Assembly (NCBI GenBank): GCA_028703035.1
Contig: JAQVNR010000002.1
Coordinates: 1 to 45,082, forward strand
Origin: Bacilli bacterium
GTDB taxonomy: Bacteria > Bacillota_I > Bacilli_A > RF39 > UBA660
DNA: 45,082 nt
Reading direction: 5' to 3'
Within the stretch, counting starts at the first letter, position 1, and each line of letters opens with the position of its first letter. This document shows positions 34,530-42,379 of this stretch, piece after piece. The notes under the pieces were generated by a model, which worked only from the letters and a program-made list of their open reading frames with translations, was not told the origin of the DNA and searched no databases. The position numbers and the translations under genes were made by a program.

Positions 34530-37009
34530 TAATCTGTTCTTAAAGCCTCAACTGGATCTTTTTTACTTGCTATTCTTGCTGGTATTAACCCAGCTCCTAC
34601 TGTTAGAACAACACTAATAATTATTAAGATTATTGCCCCAGTTAAAGGAAGTGCGGCAATATTGTTAACATCTAAGTAATAATATATTATTTTATTAATT
34701 GGAAAACATAATAGAAAAGTTATACCTACTCCAAAAACTCCAGCAATAAGACCTTCAATTATAGTTTCAGCTCTAAAGACTCTAGAAATGTCTTTCTTAG
34801 ATGCCCCGATTGCTCTTAAAATCCCAATTTCTTTTGTTCTTTCTAGTACTGATATATAAGTAATAATTGCAATCATAATACTAGACACTACTAATGATAC
34901 GGCAACAAACGCGACTAATATATAGGTAATTACATTAACTGCTGTTGTAACTGATGAAAGAAGCACACCAATATAATCAGTATAAAATATCATATTCTCA
35001 CTTTTATTATTTTCTTCTTGAGCGGTATTATATTCTTTAATAATATTTTCCACTTCTTTTTTTGCCTCAAAACCATTTGGATATATATTTATATTTTTAG
35101 GTGAGTCAATATTAGCAATTCCAAGGGTTTTTAAATTATTTTGATATGTACTTGTTAAACCATCAAATTTTAAACCACTAAAAATATCAATTGTATTATT
35201 TTTAATTTGATCTTTAGTTATATCTTTTTCATTAATTTTATCGATTACGTATTTGGTTAAATCATGAGTGTACCCTACATAACCACTAGTAGCTTCTATA
35301 GCCTCTTCTGATACTTTAATAATTCCGACTACTTTTAGTTCAAGACCTTCTTTTATTCTTTCTTTCATAAAAGTTGTATTTTTACTTTTATCAACCCATA
35401 AACCATTTTCTTTAACATAAAAGTCAGTATTTAATATTAAACTATAGGTTTTACCTATTAAATCATCATAAGTATAATTAATAGTTTCTAAGACTTCTTT
35501 TTCGCCTTTTTTAATATTGTCATAAATATCATTTATTTCTGCTCTATTTTCAATATCTAGTGAATACATAAGTGACAAAGGAATTACATTATCTTTATCA
35601 GCTATTAAAACTATTTCATTGAATTTAGTTGGAAGAGAGCCAGAAAGTACTTCATACTGACTCTTTAGAAGATCAAGGTTACCATTTAATTCTAAAAAAG
35701 CATTTTGAGATTGACCAGCAAACTCTGTAGTTATTCCTGATTGAGCCATTTGTTCTTGATTAGATTCAGCATATGGATTTAAATTAAGAGTATCTGGATT
35801 TACTCTTATAATCCCATTTTCTGTATTTTTACTATAAATATGAAAATCAAAATTATATGTATACTGAATATCTGTTACATAATCTTTGATTTTGTCATTA
35901 TTATTATCTAAATATTTTTTAAACTCTTCTAAGTTGTTATTAATCTTGGCTGTCTCAAGCTGGATAGAAGGACTAATAGATATATCATCTCTTGTACATA
36001 TTTTGTTTGGATTACACTCTACTTCCCCACTTTTAGTAAAACTTTGAATCATCGATGTATAATCCATAGTTGATGATTCAATTTGAATTGGATAAGATGA
36101 TAATGTTTCTTTTTCCATTCTTTCTATATAATTATTTACTCCATTTGATAAAGATAATATTAAAGCAATTCCTATTATACCTATTGAACCTGCAAAAGCC
36201 GTTAAAAAAGTTCGACCTTTTTTAGTTAGTAAATTGTTTAAAGATAGTGATAATGCTGTTTTAAGTCCCATGGATTTTGTTTTTTGTTTTTTTAAAGTAG
36301 TTTCTTTTTCTTCAATTGTATTATCTTTACCGTCATAGGAATTAGTATCATTAGTAACTTTACCATCTTTTAAATTAATAATTCTAGTAGAATAAGTATT
36401 AGCTAATTCACTATTATGAGTTACCATAATGACTAATTTTTCTTTAGCTATTTTTCTTAAAAGATTCATAATTTGGGTGCTAGTTTCTGAATCTAGTGCC
36501 CCAGTTGGTTCATCAGCCAGTAAAATATCTGGATTATTTACAAGAGCTCTAGCAATTGCTACTCTCTGCATCTGGCCACCAGATAATTGATTCGGTTTTT
36601 TATGAGTGTGTTGTGCTAAACCAACTTCTTTTAAAGCTTTCTTGGCTTTTTTTCTTCTTTCTTGAACAGAAACACCAGATAAAGTTAAAGCAAGCTCTAC
36701 GTTTGCTAAAACTGATTGATGAGTTATTAAATTATAACTCTGAAAAACAAAACCAATTCGGTGATTTCGATATGAATCCCACTGTTTATCTTTATACTTT
36801 TTAGTGCTGATTTCATTGATTATTAAATCACCGCTAGTATACTTATCAAGACCACCTATTATATTTAGTAAGGTAGTTTTTCCTGAACCAGATGGTCCTA
36901 AAATCGAAGTGAATTCATTTTCTCTAAAACAAATATCTACCTCATTTAAAGCCTTTTGTTTAAAACCACTAGTTTCATATATTTTTGTAACTTTTTTTAA
37001 TTCTAACAT
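34529..37009 (-). CDS. ABC transporter, fused ATPase-FtsX permease (MacB-like)
   Basis: An 826-residue fusion. The N-terminal ATPase (1-225) has Walker A GPSGSGKTT (38-46), the signature LSGGQMQRVAIARAL, Walker B ILLADEPTGALD and the switch His in VMVTHN. The permease part has a first membrane helix near 275, a large extracellular domain (about 300-670) and three C-terminal FtsX/MacB helices with ERTKEIGILRAIGASKKDIS. Such mechanotransmission pumps handle lipoproteins, peptides or antibiotics rather than small solutes. GGGAGGG precedes the ATG at 37009. Usually ATPase and permease are separate in Bacillota, so the fusion is notable. Confidence 0.9.
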   Translation of the reverse strand: MLELKKVTKIYETSGFKQKALNEVDICFRENEFTSILGPSGSGKTTLLNIIGGLDKYTSGDLIINEISTKKYKDKQWDSYRNHRIGFVFQSYNLITHQSVLANVELALTLSGVSVQERRKKAKKALKEVGLAQHTHKKPNQLSGGQMQRVAIARALVNNPDILLADEPTGALDSETSTQIMNLLRKIAKEKLVIMVTHNSELANTYSTRIINLKDGKVTNDTNSYDGKDNTIEEKETTLKKQKTKSMGLKTALSLSLNNLLTKKGRTFLTAFAGSIGIIGIALILSLSNGVNNYIERMEKETLSSYPIQIESSTMDYTSMIQSFTKSGEVECNPNKICTRDDISISPSIQLETAKINNNLEEFKKYLDNNNDKIKDYVTDIQYTYNFDFHIYSKNTENGIIRVNPDTLNLNPYAESNQEQMAQSGITTEFAGQSQNAFLELNGNLDLLKSQYEVLSGSLPTKFNEIVLIADKDNVIPLSLMYSLDIENRAEINDIYDNIKKGEKEVLETINYTYDDLIGKTYSLILNTDFYVKENGLWVDKSKNTTFMKERIKEGLELKVVGIIKVSEEAIEATSGYVGYTHDLTKYVIDKINEKDITKDQIKNNTIDIFSGLKFDGLTSTYQNNLKTLGIANIDSPKNINIYPNGFEAKKEVENIIKEYNTAQEENNKSENMIFYTDYIGVLLSSVTTAVNVITYILVAFVAVSLVVSSIMIAIITYISVLERTKEIGILRAIGASKKDISRVFRAETIIEGLIAGVFGVGITFLLCFPINKIIYYYLDVNNIAALPLTGAIILIIISVVLTVGAGLIPARIASKKDPVEALRTD

Positions 37010-37074
37010 TTAATTTCCCTCCCTTAACATTATATATTAAATTTATTAAAATAAAAAGTAATTTTTATAGTACT

Positions 37075-37125
37075 CTACTTTAAAGTAAAATAATGTCGAA
37101 TTTTAGCAACTGTAAAAACAATACT
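37075..37125 (-). repeat. Displaced 3' end of the membrane-protein gene (direct repeat 1)
   Basis: Encodes IVFTVAKIRHYFTLK and a stop, an obvious copy of the end of the gene at 38589-39107 (IVFTVAKIRHFFCFK). A run of 24 identical bases (37099-37122 and 38613-38636) forms a direct repeat flanking the second DUF4143 gene. Confidence 0.75.
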
Positions 37126-37214
37126 TAAAAAATCATATAAACCGTAACTTTATATATTATGTAAATACAATTGTAATAATCTTTTTAAAATTACTTTATC
37201 TTTTTTTCTGTGAA

Positions 37215-38435
37215 TTAAAACTCATCATTCATTAAAAAATCTATTGCATTAAGATGCTTTATTCCATTTCTAGTATAGTCTTCTTTATCTAAGGATATTA
37301 CATATTTTTCATGATTATCATTTATGACATTATAAGCACCAAATTCTCTTTCTATTGTTTTTTCGTTATTAGCTAGCTTATAAGAAACTTGAATATATTT
37401 TAATTCTTTGTTTTTTATGACAACAAAATCAACTTCATCTCTTTTTATTTTACCTATATATACTTCATACCCCTTTGCTATTAAATCATTATAAATCAAA
37501 TTCTCTAAGCTAGTAGAATAATTCTCGATCTTTAGATTACTTTTAATTTTTTTAACTCCTAAATCAGAAACATAATACTTATTTAATGTTTTAAGAACAT
37601 TTTTACCATCAACATCATATCTATACACTTTATTAAGTAAAAAGGTTGAACATAAAGCATCTAAATAACTATATAAAGTTGAATTTGATATTTTTATATT
37701 TTCATTTGCTAAAAATTTCATGATATTTGTAGAAGAAAATTCTTTACCTTCAATTTCTAAAAGGTACTGAAAAATTTTATTAAATGTTGTAATATCTTTT
37801 ATTCCAAGTCTTTCAACAACATCTTTTAAAACTATAGAATCATATACATTAGATATATAATTTGTTTTCATAGCGTTATCATTATAATAAAATCTTTGTG
37901 GTAAACTTCCCCACTCAAATATATCTAAAATTAAATTTTCATAATCTTCCTTAGGGGTTTTTGTTAACTCTATTATTTCTTTAAAAGTTAGTGGATTTAC
38001 TTTGAAACTGACATATCTTCCAGTCAACTCTGTTGATAATTCCGCAAATGTCATTTTACTATTAGAGCCGGTAATGAAAATACTATATCGGCCTTCTATT
38101 CTCAAAGAATTAATTGCTTTCTCAAAGTCGATAACTTTTTGAACTTCATCTAAAAATATATAATATACTTTTTTAGTCTTTGTTAATTTTTATATATATG
38201 TATCTAAAGACTTAGCATCAGTTATATTGCTGTAATCTAGTGATTCAAAATTTATATAAATTATTTGTTCATCATTTATTCCTTGTTCTTTTAATTCTTC
38301 AATTATTTGTGTTAAAATAACTGATTTTCCAGATCTTCTTAAACCATAAATTATTTTGATTAATAATGTATCTTTATAAAATCCTCTGATTTTTTTTAAA
38401 TATAACTCTCTTTTTATCATAAAGTAACCTTCCAA
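37215..38435 (-). pseudogene. Second AAA ATPase-DUF4143 gene, one in-frame stop
   Basis: Reading from ATG at 38435, the frame has Walker A IYGLRRSGKSVILTQI, then TAA at 38190-38192 (codon 82). It continues in the same frame with Walker B YYIFLDEVQKV, ITGSNSKMTFAEL and the DUF4143 C-terminus with DEVDFVVIKNKELKYIQVSY, to 37215. Total 407 codons, the family length. One base change would restore it. It is driven by its own promoter with paired operators and lies in a 1.5 kb segment between direct repeats. It is recently inactivated, or alternatively regulated by readthrough. Confidence 0.8.
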
Positions 38436-38439
38436 AAAG

Positions 38440-38468
38440 ATTATATCAATTAAAAACAGTTTTGTAAA
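38440..38468 (-). promoter_or_regulatory. Promoter of the second DUF4143 gene
   Basis: Minus strand TTTACA (38463-38468), 17 bases, TATAAT (38440-38445). Confidence 0.7.
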
Positions 38469-38470
38469 GT

Positions 38471-38537
38471 TATTACAGTACGGTGTAATAACTTGTTGTG
38501 TTTTGTATTTATTACACTGTACTATAATAACTTGTTG
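38471..38537. repeat. Paired 28-bp operator-like repeats
   Basis: Two copies at 38471-38498 and 38510-38537 start with TATTACA and end with TAATAACTTGTTG; the first contains the inverted pair TTATTACA/TGTAATAA. They lie just upstream of the -35 box. The arrangement parallels the 23-bp iterons of the other DUF4143 gene, but the sequence differs. Confidence 0.6.
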
Positions 38538-38588
38538 TTTTTCATCTAAATAATAAATATTAATAACAATGATTATGGAAGAATTAAA

Positions 38589-39107
38589 CTACTTGAAACA
38601 AAAAAAGTGTCTAATTTTAGCAACTGTAAAAACAATATAATCAGAGTTTTTTATGGCTACATTTTTACACCCAGCTTTTCCACCAACTGTCATAGCCGAA
38701 ATAAACGCTCCAACTAAAACTGAAATAATGGGTAAAGATATATTTGTAACCATAACTATACTAGTAGTTAGAACTGCTCCTAATCCGCCACTAAGAATAC
38801 CAAATACATCGCCAAACACATCAAGACATAAATTGGCAACTTGGCCATTATTTTTAAGTAGCCAAATTGCTTCTTTAGCACCTTTAATTTTTTTAGAGTT
38901 CATTGCATGAAAAGTTGATTCTTTACTTGTAAGAACACTTGTCCCAATCATATCAAACGTTATTCCCAAAGATATAACAATCAGAAGAAGTATCCCAATA
39001 ATAATTGGATTTGCATTATATGTTATAACATTGGCAACTCCACTAAAAATAATTGATAATAAAAAAGTCAATAAAAAAACCTTATATATCCAGTTATTTT
39101 TTTTCAA
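38589..39107 (-). CDS. Multi-pass membrane protein, CorB-annotated family
   Basis: A 172-residue protein with about four membrane helices: 8-27, 33-50, a segment around 100-122 and one at 125-142. Conserved pieces are GITFDMIGTSVLTS, FHAMNSKKIKGAKEAIWL and ISAMTVGGKAG. Proteins like this are often named Mg/Co transporter CorB although they lack the CNNM and CBS domains, so transport is unproven. The start is TTG at 39107 with a perfect AAGGAGG 8 bases upstream. Its last five residues (FFCFK) differ from the displaced copy (YFTLK) at 37075-37125. Confidence 0.65.
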   Translation of the reverse strand: MKKNNWIYKVFLLTFLLSIIFSGVANVITYNANPIIIGILLLIVISLGITFDMIGTSVLTSKESTFHAMNSKKIKGAKEAIWLLKNNGQVANLCLDVFGDVFGILSGGLGAVLTTSIVMVTNISLPIISVLVGAFISAMTVGGKAGCKNVAIKNSDYIVFTVAKIRHFFCFK

Positions 39108-39159
39108 ATTAATAACCTCCTTATAAAGTTTTTTTGAAAAGTCATGGCTTATTATAAAT

Positions 39160-39560
39160 TAATTTTACGGCTTTGGTCGAGTTGAATTTCTCTTATTTTT
39201 ATCCGATTTCGGTTACCCTCAGGCGATTTCTCTTTAAAAAAACAAACTATTAGTTACCTTATTAGCGACTCGATTGCCACATAGTCCGCACTACAATCTT
39301 TATAACAAATACACGCTAGAGATTTTCTCTGACACAACTAACCTATTCTTATTCGCTTTTGCAAGTACAATTTCATAATTTTTATTCATTATCTTTTCAT
39401 AATCAAATTAATTCCGAGTACCCACTCACGACATGAAGTTAAATTTTTTTAGCGACGTAGCTAGAGGGTGTTCGGCTGTATGCCATTACAGCTTTCCCTA
39501 AAGCTTTAAATTATATATTCACCCTAACTTGGGCAGATAAAGCAAATATATAAAGTGTCT
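39160..39560 (-). other. Non-coding island with strong hairpins
   Basis: The 950-base stretch 39108-40067 has no credible gene. Its first part is GC-rich relative to the surroundings. On the minus strand AGGGTG pairs with CACCCT around two nested hairpins, AGCTTT-AGGG-AAAGCT and GCTGTA/TACAGC (39469-39500). Nearby are CCGA/TCGG (39203-39212) and a 29-codon frame from 39391. It could be a long leader RNA of the membrane gene at 38589-39107, a free-standing RNA, or the omega-RNA end of a lost TnpB element. From 39570 to 39730 I see nothing specific. Confidence 0.4.
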
Positions 39561-39730
39561 AATGCTTTCAATTAATGGATTTTTAGCCCCATCTTCAAAT
39601 AGTGTTTGTGACTAGCATAATGCCCCATGACAAGAATTATAGCAAAAAATAGTGATTTTGTCTAGTATGAAATGCTTCATACTACAATATTATATGCAAG
39701 CAGTTTAAAATTTAGTATATTTGTTTTCCC

Positions 39731-39760
39731 TTGATAAACACAGTATGGGTGTGCTATAAT
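39731..39760 (+). promoter_or_regulatory. tRNA-Trp promoter
   Basis: TTGATA (39731-39736), 18 bases, TATAAT (39755-39760) with an extended -10 TG. It lies 25 bases before the first tRNA-like copy and about 300 bases before the intact tRNA, so the copies are transcribed with it. Confidence 0.65.
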
Positions 39761-39784
39761 TTATTTGCTTGAAAAAGCAGTCAA

Positions 39785-39821
39785 AGGGGTATGGTCTAAT
39801 GGCATGATGACGGTCTCCAAA
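39785..39821 (+). repeat. tRNA-Trp 5'-half copy 1
   Basis: Begins AGGGGTATGGT and matches the intact tRNA-Trp through the D arm, the 5' anticodon stem and the anticodon CCA, diverging right after TCTCCAAA. It is followed by a perfect 20-base palindrome at 39846-39865. No 3' half is present. Confidence 0.8.
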
Positions 39822-39918
39822 TTAGGAAGTACCATATTATAGATTAAATAAATATATATTTATTTAAGTAAGAAAATAAGGAATTTTTAATTAAAGAGTG
39901 CATCTATAAGTTAATTAT

Positions 39919-39955
39919 AGGGGCATAGTTAAATGGTATAATAATGGTCTCCAAA
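39919..39955 (+). repeat. tRNA-Trp 5'-half copy 2
   Basis: Begins AGGGGCATAGTT, the start seen in Bacillus tRNA-Trp, and again matches only through the anticodon CCAAA. It is followed by a perfect 22-base palindrome at 39981-40002, then GAGTTCAA as a T-arm remnant and a spacer similar to that after copy 1. Confidence 0.8.
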
Positions 39956-40067
39956 TTATATCACTAGGTAGAATAAAAGATATACTATTTATATAAATAG
40001 TATAAGAGTTCAAAGCCTTTAAAATAAAGGAATTGCAAGAATATTTAGAGAATTAATTTTTAGTTAT

Positions 40068-40141
40068 AGGGGTATAGTTCAATGGTAGAATAACGGTCTC
40101 CAAAACCGCTGATGCGAGTTCAATTCTTGCTACCCCTGCCA
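40068..40141 (+). tRNA. tRNA-Trp (CCA)
   Basis: Full cloverleaf with acceptor AGGGGTA/TACCCCT, D arm TAGTTCAATGGTAGAATA, anticodon loop CTCCAAA, T arm GCGAG/TTGC around TTCAATT, discriminator G and encoded CCA. The outermost anticodon-stem pair is A with C, leaving four pairs. CCA reads only UGG, consistent with UGA as stop. It is the target next to the recombinase gene. Confidence 0.95.
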
Positions 40142-40153
40142 TAATGTCAATGA

Positions 40154-40178
40154 AAGCTAGGTAGTTCCTAGCTTTTTT
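40154..40178 (+). terminator. Terminator after tRNA-Trp
   Basis: AAGCTAGG, loop TAGTT, CCTAGCTT followed by T residues. Confidence 0.88.
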
Positions 40179-40200
40179 CAATGTTATATTGGGTAGTAGC

Positions 40201-40259
40201 TTTTGTCCATAGACCACCATTCCCCTAGCCGAGTCCATCCACTAGGTCTATGAACAAAA
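40201..40259. repeat. Long imperfect hairpin before the recombinase
   Basis: The 15-base arm TTTTGTCCATAGACC (40201-40215) and its inverse GGTCTATGAACAAAA (40245-40259) pair with one mismatch across a 29-base loop. Possible att arm site, regulatory hairpin or transposon-like end. Confidence 0.6.
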
Positions 40260-40334
40260 CTCCACTTTGAATATCTTGCGGTTTGCTATTAATTTTCCTG
40301 CCTATTTATCAAAATTGAAAGGAGAGATTAAATT

Positions 40335-41384
40335 ATGGCAAGTTCTATTAGTCAAAACGCTATTAACGAATTGACAAACTTTTTAACCAATTTTGCTACA
40401 CCAGAATTGGAAAACCGCAAGAAGATAGAAAATCTATCTTTTGATACTGCGAAGTCTTACTTTTTTGAAAACATGAAAGAAAGGAGGCTGGCGGAAGAAA
40501 CTTTTAGCTTTTATAATTCGCAACTAAGATCATTTGAGAAATATCTTATTCTGATAAAGAAGAAAAATGCACTTAACGAATTAACCGAAAGTGAAATTAA
40601 GTATTATTTGAATAATAAGTACTCTAAGCATAATGTCTACACTCAAAATTGCCACATTAGGGCAATTCGTGCATTTTTCAATTACTTAGAAAAAGATGGT
40701 TATATAACCGCCAACCCAGTTTCCCATTTAAAAGTTCTTAAACAACCTAAACAAAAGATAGATTATCTATCAATAGACCAGATACGAAAACTACTTACCA
40801 GTTTTGATTTACGGAAGAAAAGCGAAATCAGAAACTTATTAATTATAATGCTGCTTTTAGATACTGGAGTTCGTATTAAAGAATTATGTAATATAAAAAT
40901 TGAAGATATTGATTTCGCTAATCGTAGTATTTATGTTTATGCTACTAAGACTCATACTTTTCGTACTGTCTATTATTCAAAAGAAACTGAAGCGATAGTA
41001 AATATTTATCGTAATGAAATTTTAAGGTCTAAAGAAAATGGACCACTGCTTTTAAAGTTTCACGCATATTTAGATATTCCATTGGATGAAGCATTACCAA
41101 AAGAAAGAGCTCAAAACTGGATAAATAAAAAAGGTAAAAAGCTATTCGGAAAAGATTTTAGGCTTCATCCACATAAATTTAGACACACTTTTGCTACTCA
41201 TTATATAATAAATGGCGGTGATCCGTTTTCTTTAAAAGATTTATTAGGCCATACTAACATTGAAACAACTAACATCTATGTAGATATGACACAAAAAGAC
41301 CTTAAAATTAAACACAATGAACATGGAATATTTGCTTCTGTTTCTAATGTGGAGCAAAAAACAGGAGATAATTATGAAGATTAA
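40335..41384 (+). CDS. Tyrosine recombinase (integrase)
   Basis: A 349-residue phage-integrase-family protein. An N-terminal SAM-like core-binding domain spans about 35-125; the catalytic domain starts near 145. Catalytic residues are R180 (DTGVRIKEL), K205 (YATKTHTFRT), H280-x-x-R283 (HPHKFRHTF), H306 (LLGHTN) and nucleophile Y315 (TNIYVDM). AGGAGAG precedes the ATG at 40335. It lies 200 bases after tRNA-Trp, whose 3' half is present again in inverse at 41723. It could mobilise the island or flip its own segment. It overlaps the next gene by 11 bases. Confidence 0.93.
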   Translation: MASSISQNAINELTNFLTNFATPELENRKKIENLSFDTAKSYFFENMKERRLAEETFSFYNSQLRSFEKYLILIKKKNALNELTESEIKYYLNNKYSKHNVYTQNCHIRAIRAFFNYLEKDGYITANPVSHLKVLKQPKQKIDYLSIDQIRKLLTSFDLRKKSEIRNLLIIMLLLDTGVRIKELCNIKIEDIDFANRSIYVYATKTHTFRTVYYSKETEAIVNIYRNEILRSKENGPLLLKFHAYLDIPLDEALPKERAQNWINKKGKKLFGKDFRLHPHKFRHTFATHYIINGGDPFSLKDLLGHTNIETTNIYVDMTQKDLKIKHNEHGIFASVSNVEQKTGDNYED

Positions 41385-41562
41385 AGCCACTAAAAGAAGG
41401 ATGACAATTTGCAGTGCCGATACAAATAAATCATTATTAATTATAAAAGGAAAGTGGTTTCGTAATTGCGGCTTTAATCCCGGAGATATGGTCGAATTAT
41501 CTACCACAAAATCTGGTAAATTAATAATTACTAATAAAGGTAGCAAATATCATCAAAATTGA
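41374..41562 (+). CDS. Small SymE/AbrB-like protein
   Basis: A 62-residue protein. The core SLLIIKGKWFRNCGFNPGD followed by MVELSTTKSGKLIITNKG matches the swapped-hairpin (AbrB/MazE) fold of SymE-type toxins, including W-F/L-x-x-x-G-F-x-x-G-D. SymE in Escherichia coli is an SOS-induced RNA-cleaving toxin; small relatives on mobile elements are often of unknown role. The ATG at 41374 has CAGGAG 7 bases upstream inside the recombinase gene, so the two are coupled. It could be a toxin or a DNA-binding regulator of the recombinase. Confidence 0.55.
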   Translation: MKIKATKRRMTICSADTNKSLLIIKGKWFRNCGFNPGDMVELSTTKSGKLIITNKGSKYHQN

Positions 41563-41594
41563 GAAAGCAGAATTTAAAATAATATAAACCAAAG

Positions 41595-41648
41595 AAAAAA
41601 ACAAAAAGGTTTTTGCTCTCCAGAAGCAAGAAATATTTTTGTTTTTTT
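41595..41648 (+). terminator. Terminator after recombinase-SymE unit
   Basis: ACAAAAA pairs with TTTTTGT around an inner TGCT/AGCA hairpin, ending in a T-run. Confidence 0.6.
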
Positions 41649-41722
41649 AATTAAATACTAAGTGATAATTCTGTTACTCTATTTATTATTTTGTGGCAAA
41701 TAAAATTCTCCTGTTTTTTTGG

Positions 41723-41752
41723 AGAATTGAACTCGCATCAGCGGTTTTGGAG
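41723..41752 (-). repeat. Inverted perfect 30-bp copy of tRNA-Trp 3' half
   Basis: Identical, in inverse, to 40098-40127 of tRNA-Trp, from the anticodon loop (CTCCAAAACC) to the T loop (TTCAATTCT). It partly overlaps a hairpin ATTCTCC/GGAGAAT (41704-41727). It is the expected att-type core of the neighbouring recombinase but in opposite orientation to the tRNA. The rest of 41563-41921 holds a hairpin at 41842-41877 (GGTGG/CCACC) and no gene. Confidence 0.85.
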
Positions 41753-41921
41753 CGTAAGCCTCGCGCTATTTTATTTTGTTAAAAAGTGCTACAATCCCTT
41801 TAATTTTGAGGGTTTGCTTATTTAATTTTATTTTCTAAAAAGGTGGAATAATCCCACTTATTTAGAATTATCCCACCAAAAACCCACTTTTATTATAAAT
41901 TTAATGGAAGAGCAAGGATAA

Positions 41922-42131
41922 TTATCCTAAATTATTATTTGTGCTTGGATCAGGATTTGAAACAGGAGTTTCTTTTCCCTTGATAACTCTTATATGGTAA
42001 TTTTCATAATTTCCTTTTTTGATTTCTTTTACAAAATCAGAAGCTTTCATTATGTTTTTATTGTAATTATCTCTAAAAAGTTCATTTCTACCCTTAGAAC
42101 CTTCTTTAATTACACTAACTCGTTTTGCCAT
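41922..42131 (-). CDS. Small DUF3892-like protein
   Basis: A 69-residue protein. The middle KASDFVKEIKKGNYENYHIR and the ending NPDPSTNNNLG resemble DUF3892 proteins, which end with a similar Asp/Asn-rich tail. The family is small and of unknown function, common on mobile elements. The basic N-terminus (AKRVSVIKEGSKGR) could contact nucleic acid. GGAGGTGAT precedes the ATG at 42131. Confidence 0.55.
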   Translation of the reverse strand: MAKRVSVIKEGSKGRNELFRDNYNKNIMKASDFVKEIKKGNYENYHIRVIKGKETPVSNPDPSTNNNLG

Positions 42132-42198
42132 ATTATCACCTCCGTGTTGCGGAAGTCATGTTGATTTACGCAAACGGGGAGAAGATTAATTAATTTTA

Positions 42199-42228
42199 TT
42201 GATCTTCCACTCATTTGTTTGTTATACT
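42199..42228 (+). promoter_or_regulatory. Candidate promoter of a short transcript, overlapping an opposite one
   Basis: Plus strand TTGATC (42199-42204), 18 bases, TATACT (42223-42228). On the minus strand TTGTCT (42243-42248), 16 bases, TATAAC (42221-42226) could drive the DUF3892-like gene. The two -10 boxes overlap. Confidence 0.45.
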
Positions 42229-42234
42229 ATTAGT

Positions 42235-42291
42235 GTCTGTGGAGACAATATTTAATATGACGATCAAACATAACTTCCGTTATGTTTTTTT
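42235..42291 (+). ncRNA. Candidate small RNA of about 55 bases
   Basis: From the promoter at 42199 to an intrinsic terminator AAACATAAC-TTCC-GTTATGTTT plus T-run (42266-42291). It holds a short GTCT/AGAC hairpin and no open frame. It is antisense to the probable leader of the DUF3892-like gene. No expression evidence. Confidence 0.4.
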
Positions 42292-42379
42292 GTTCTTTTT
42301 TGTTGGTATTTGCACTACTCTTCCATCTTTACCAACAAAGACATTATATCACATATAGTTTACAATTTTAGATTGTTAA

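Noticed and set aside
39160..39560. M-box (Mg) or yybP-ykoY (Mn) riboswitch, tmRNA, or RNase P RNA
   Set aside because: None of their conserved core sequences could be found on either strand.
40053..40238. Minus-strand 61-codon frame across tRNA-Trp
   Set aside because: It is the antisense translation of the tRNA gene (RIELASAVLETVILPLNY), a well-known false protein.
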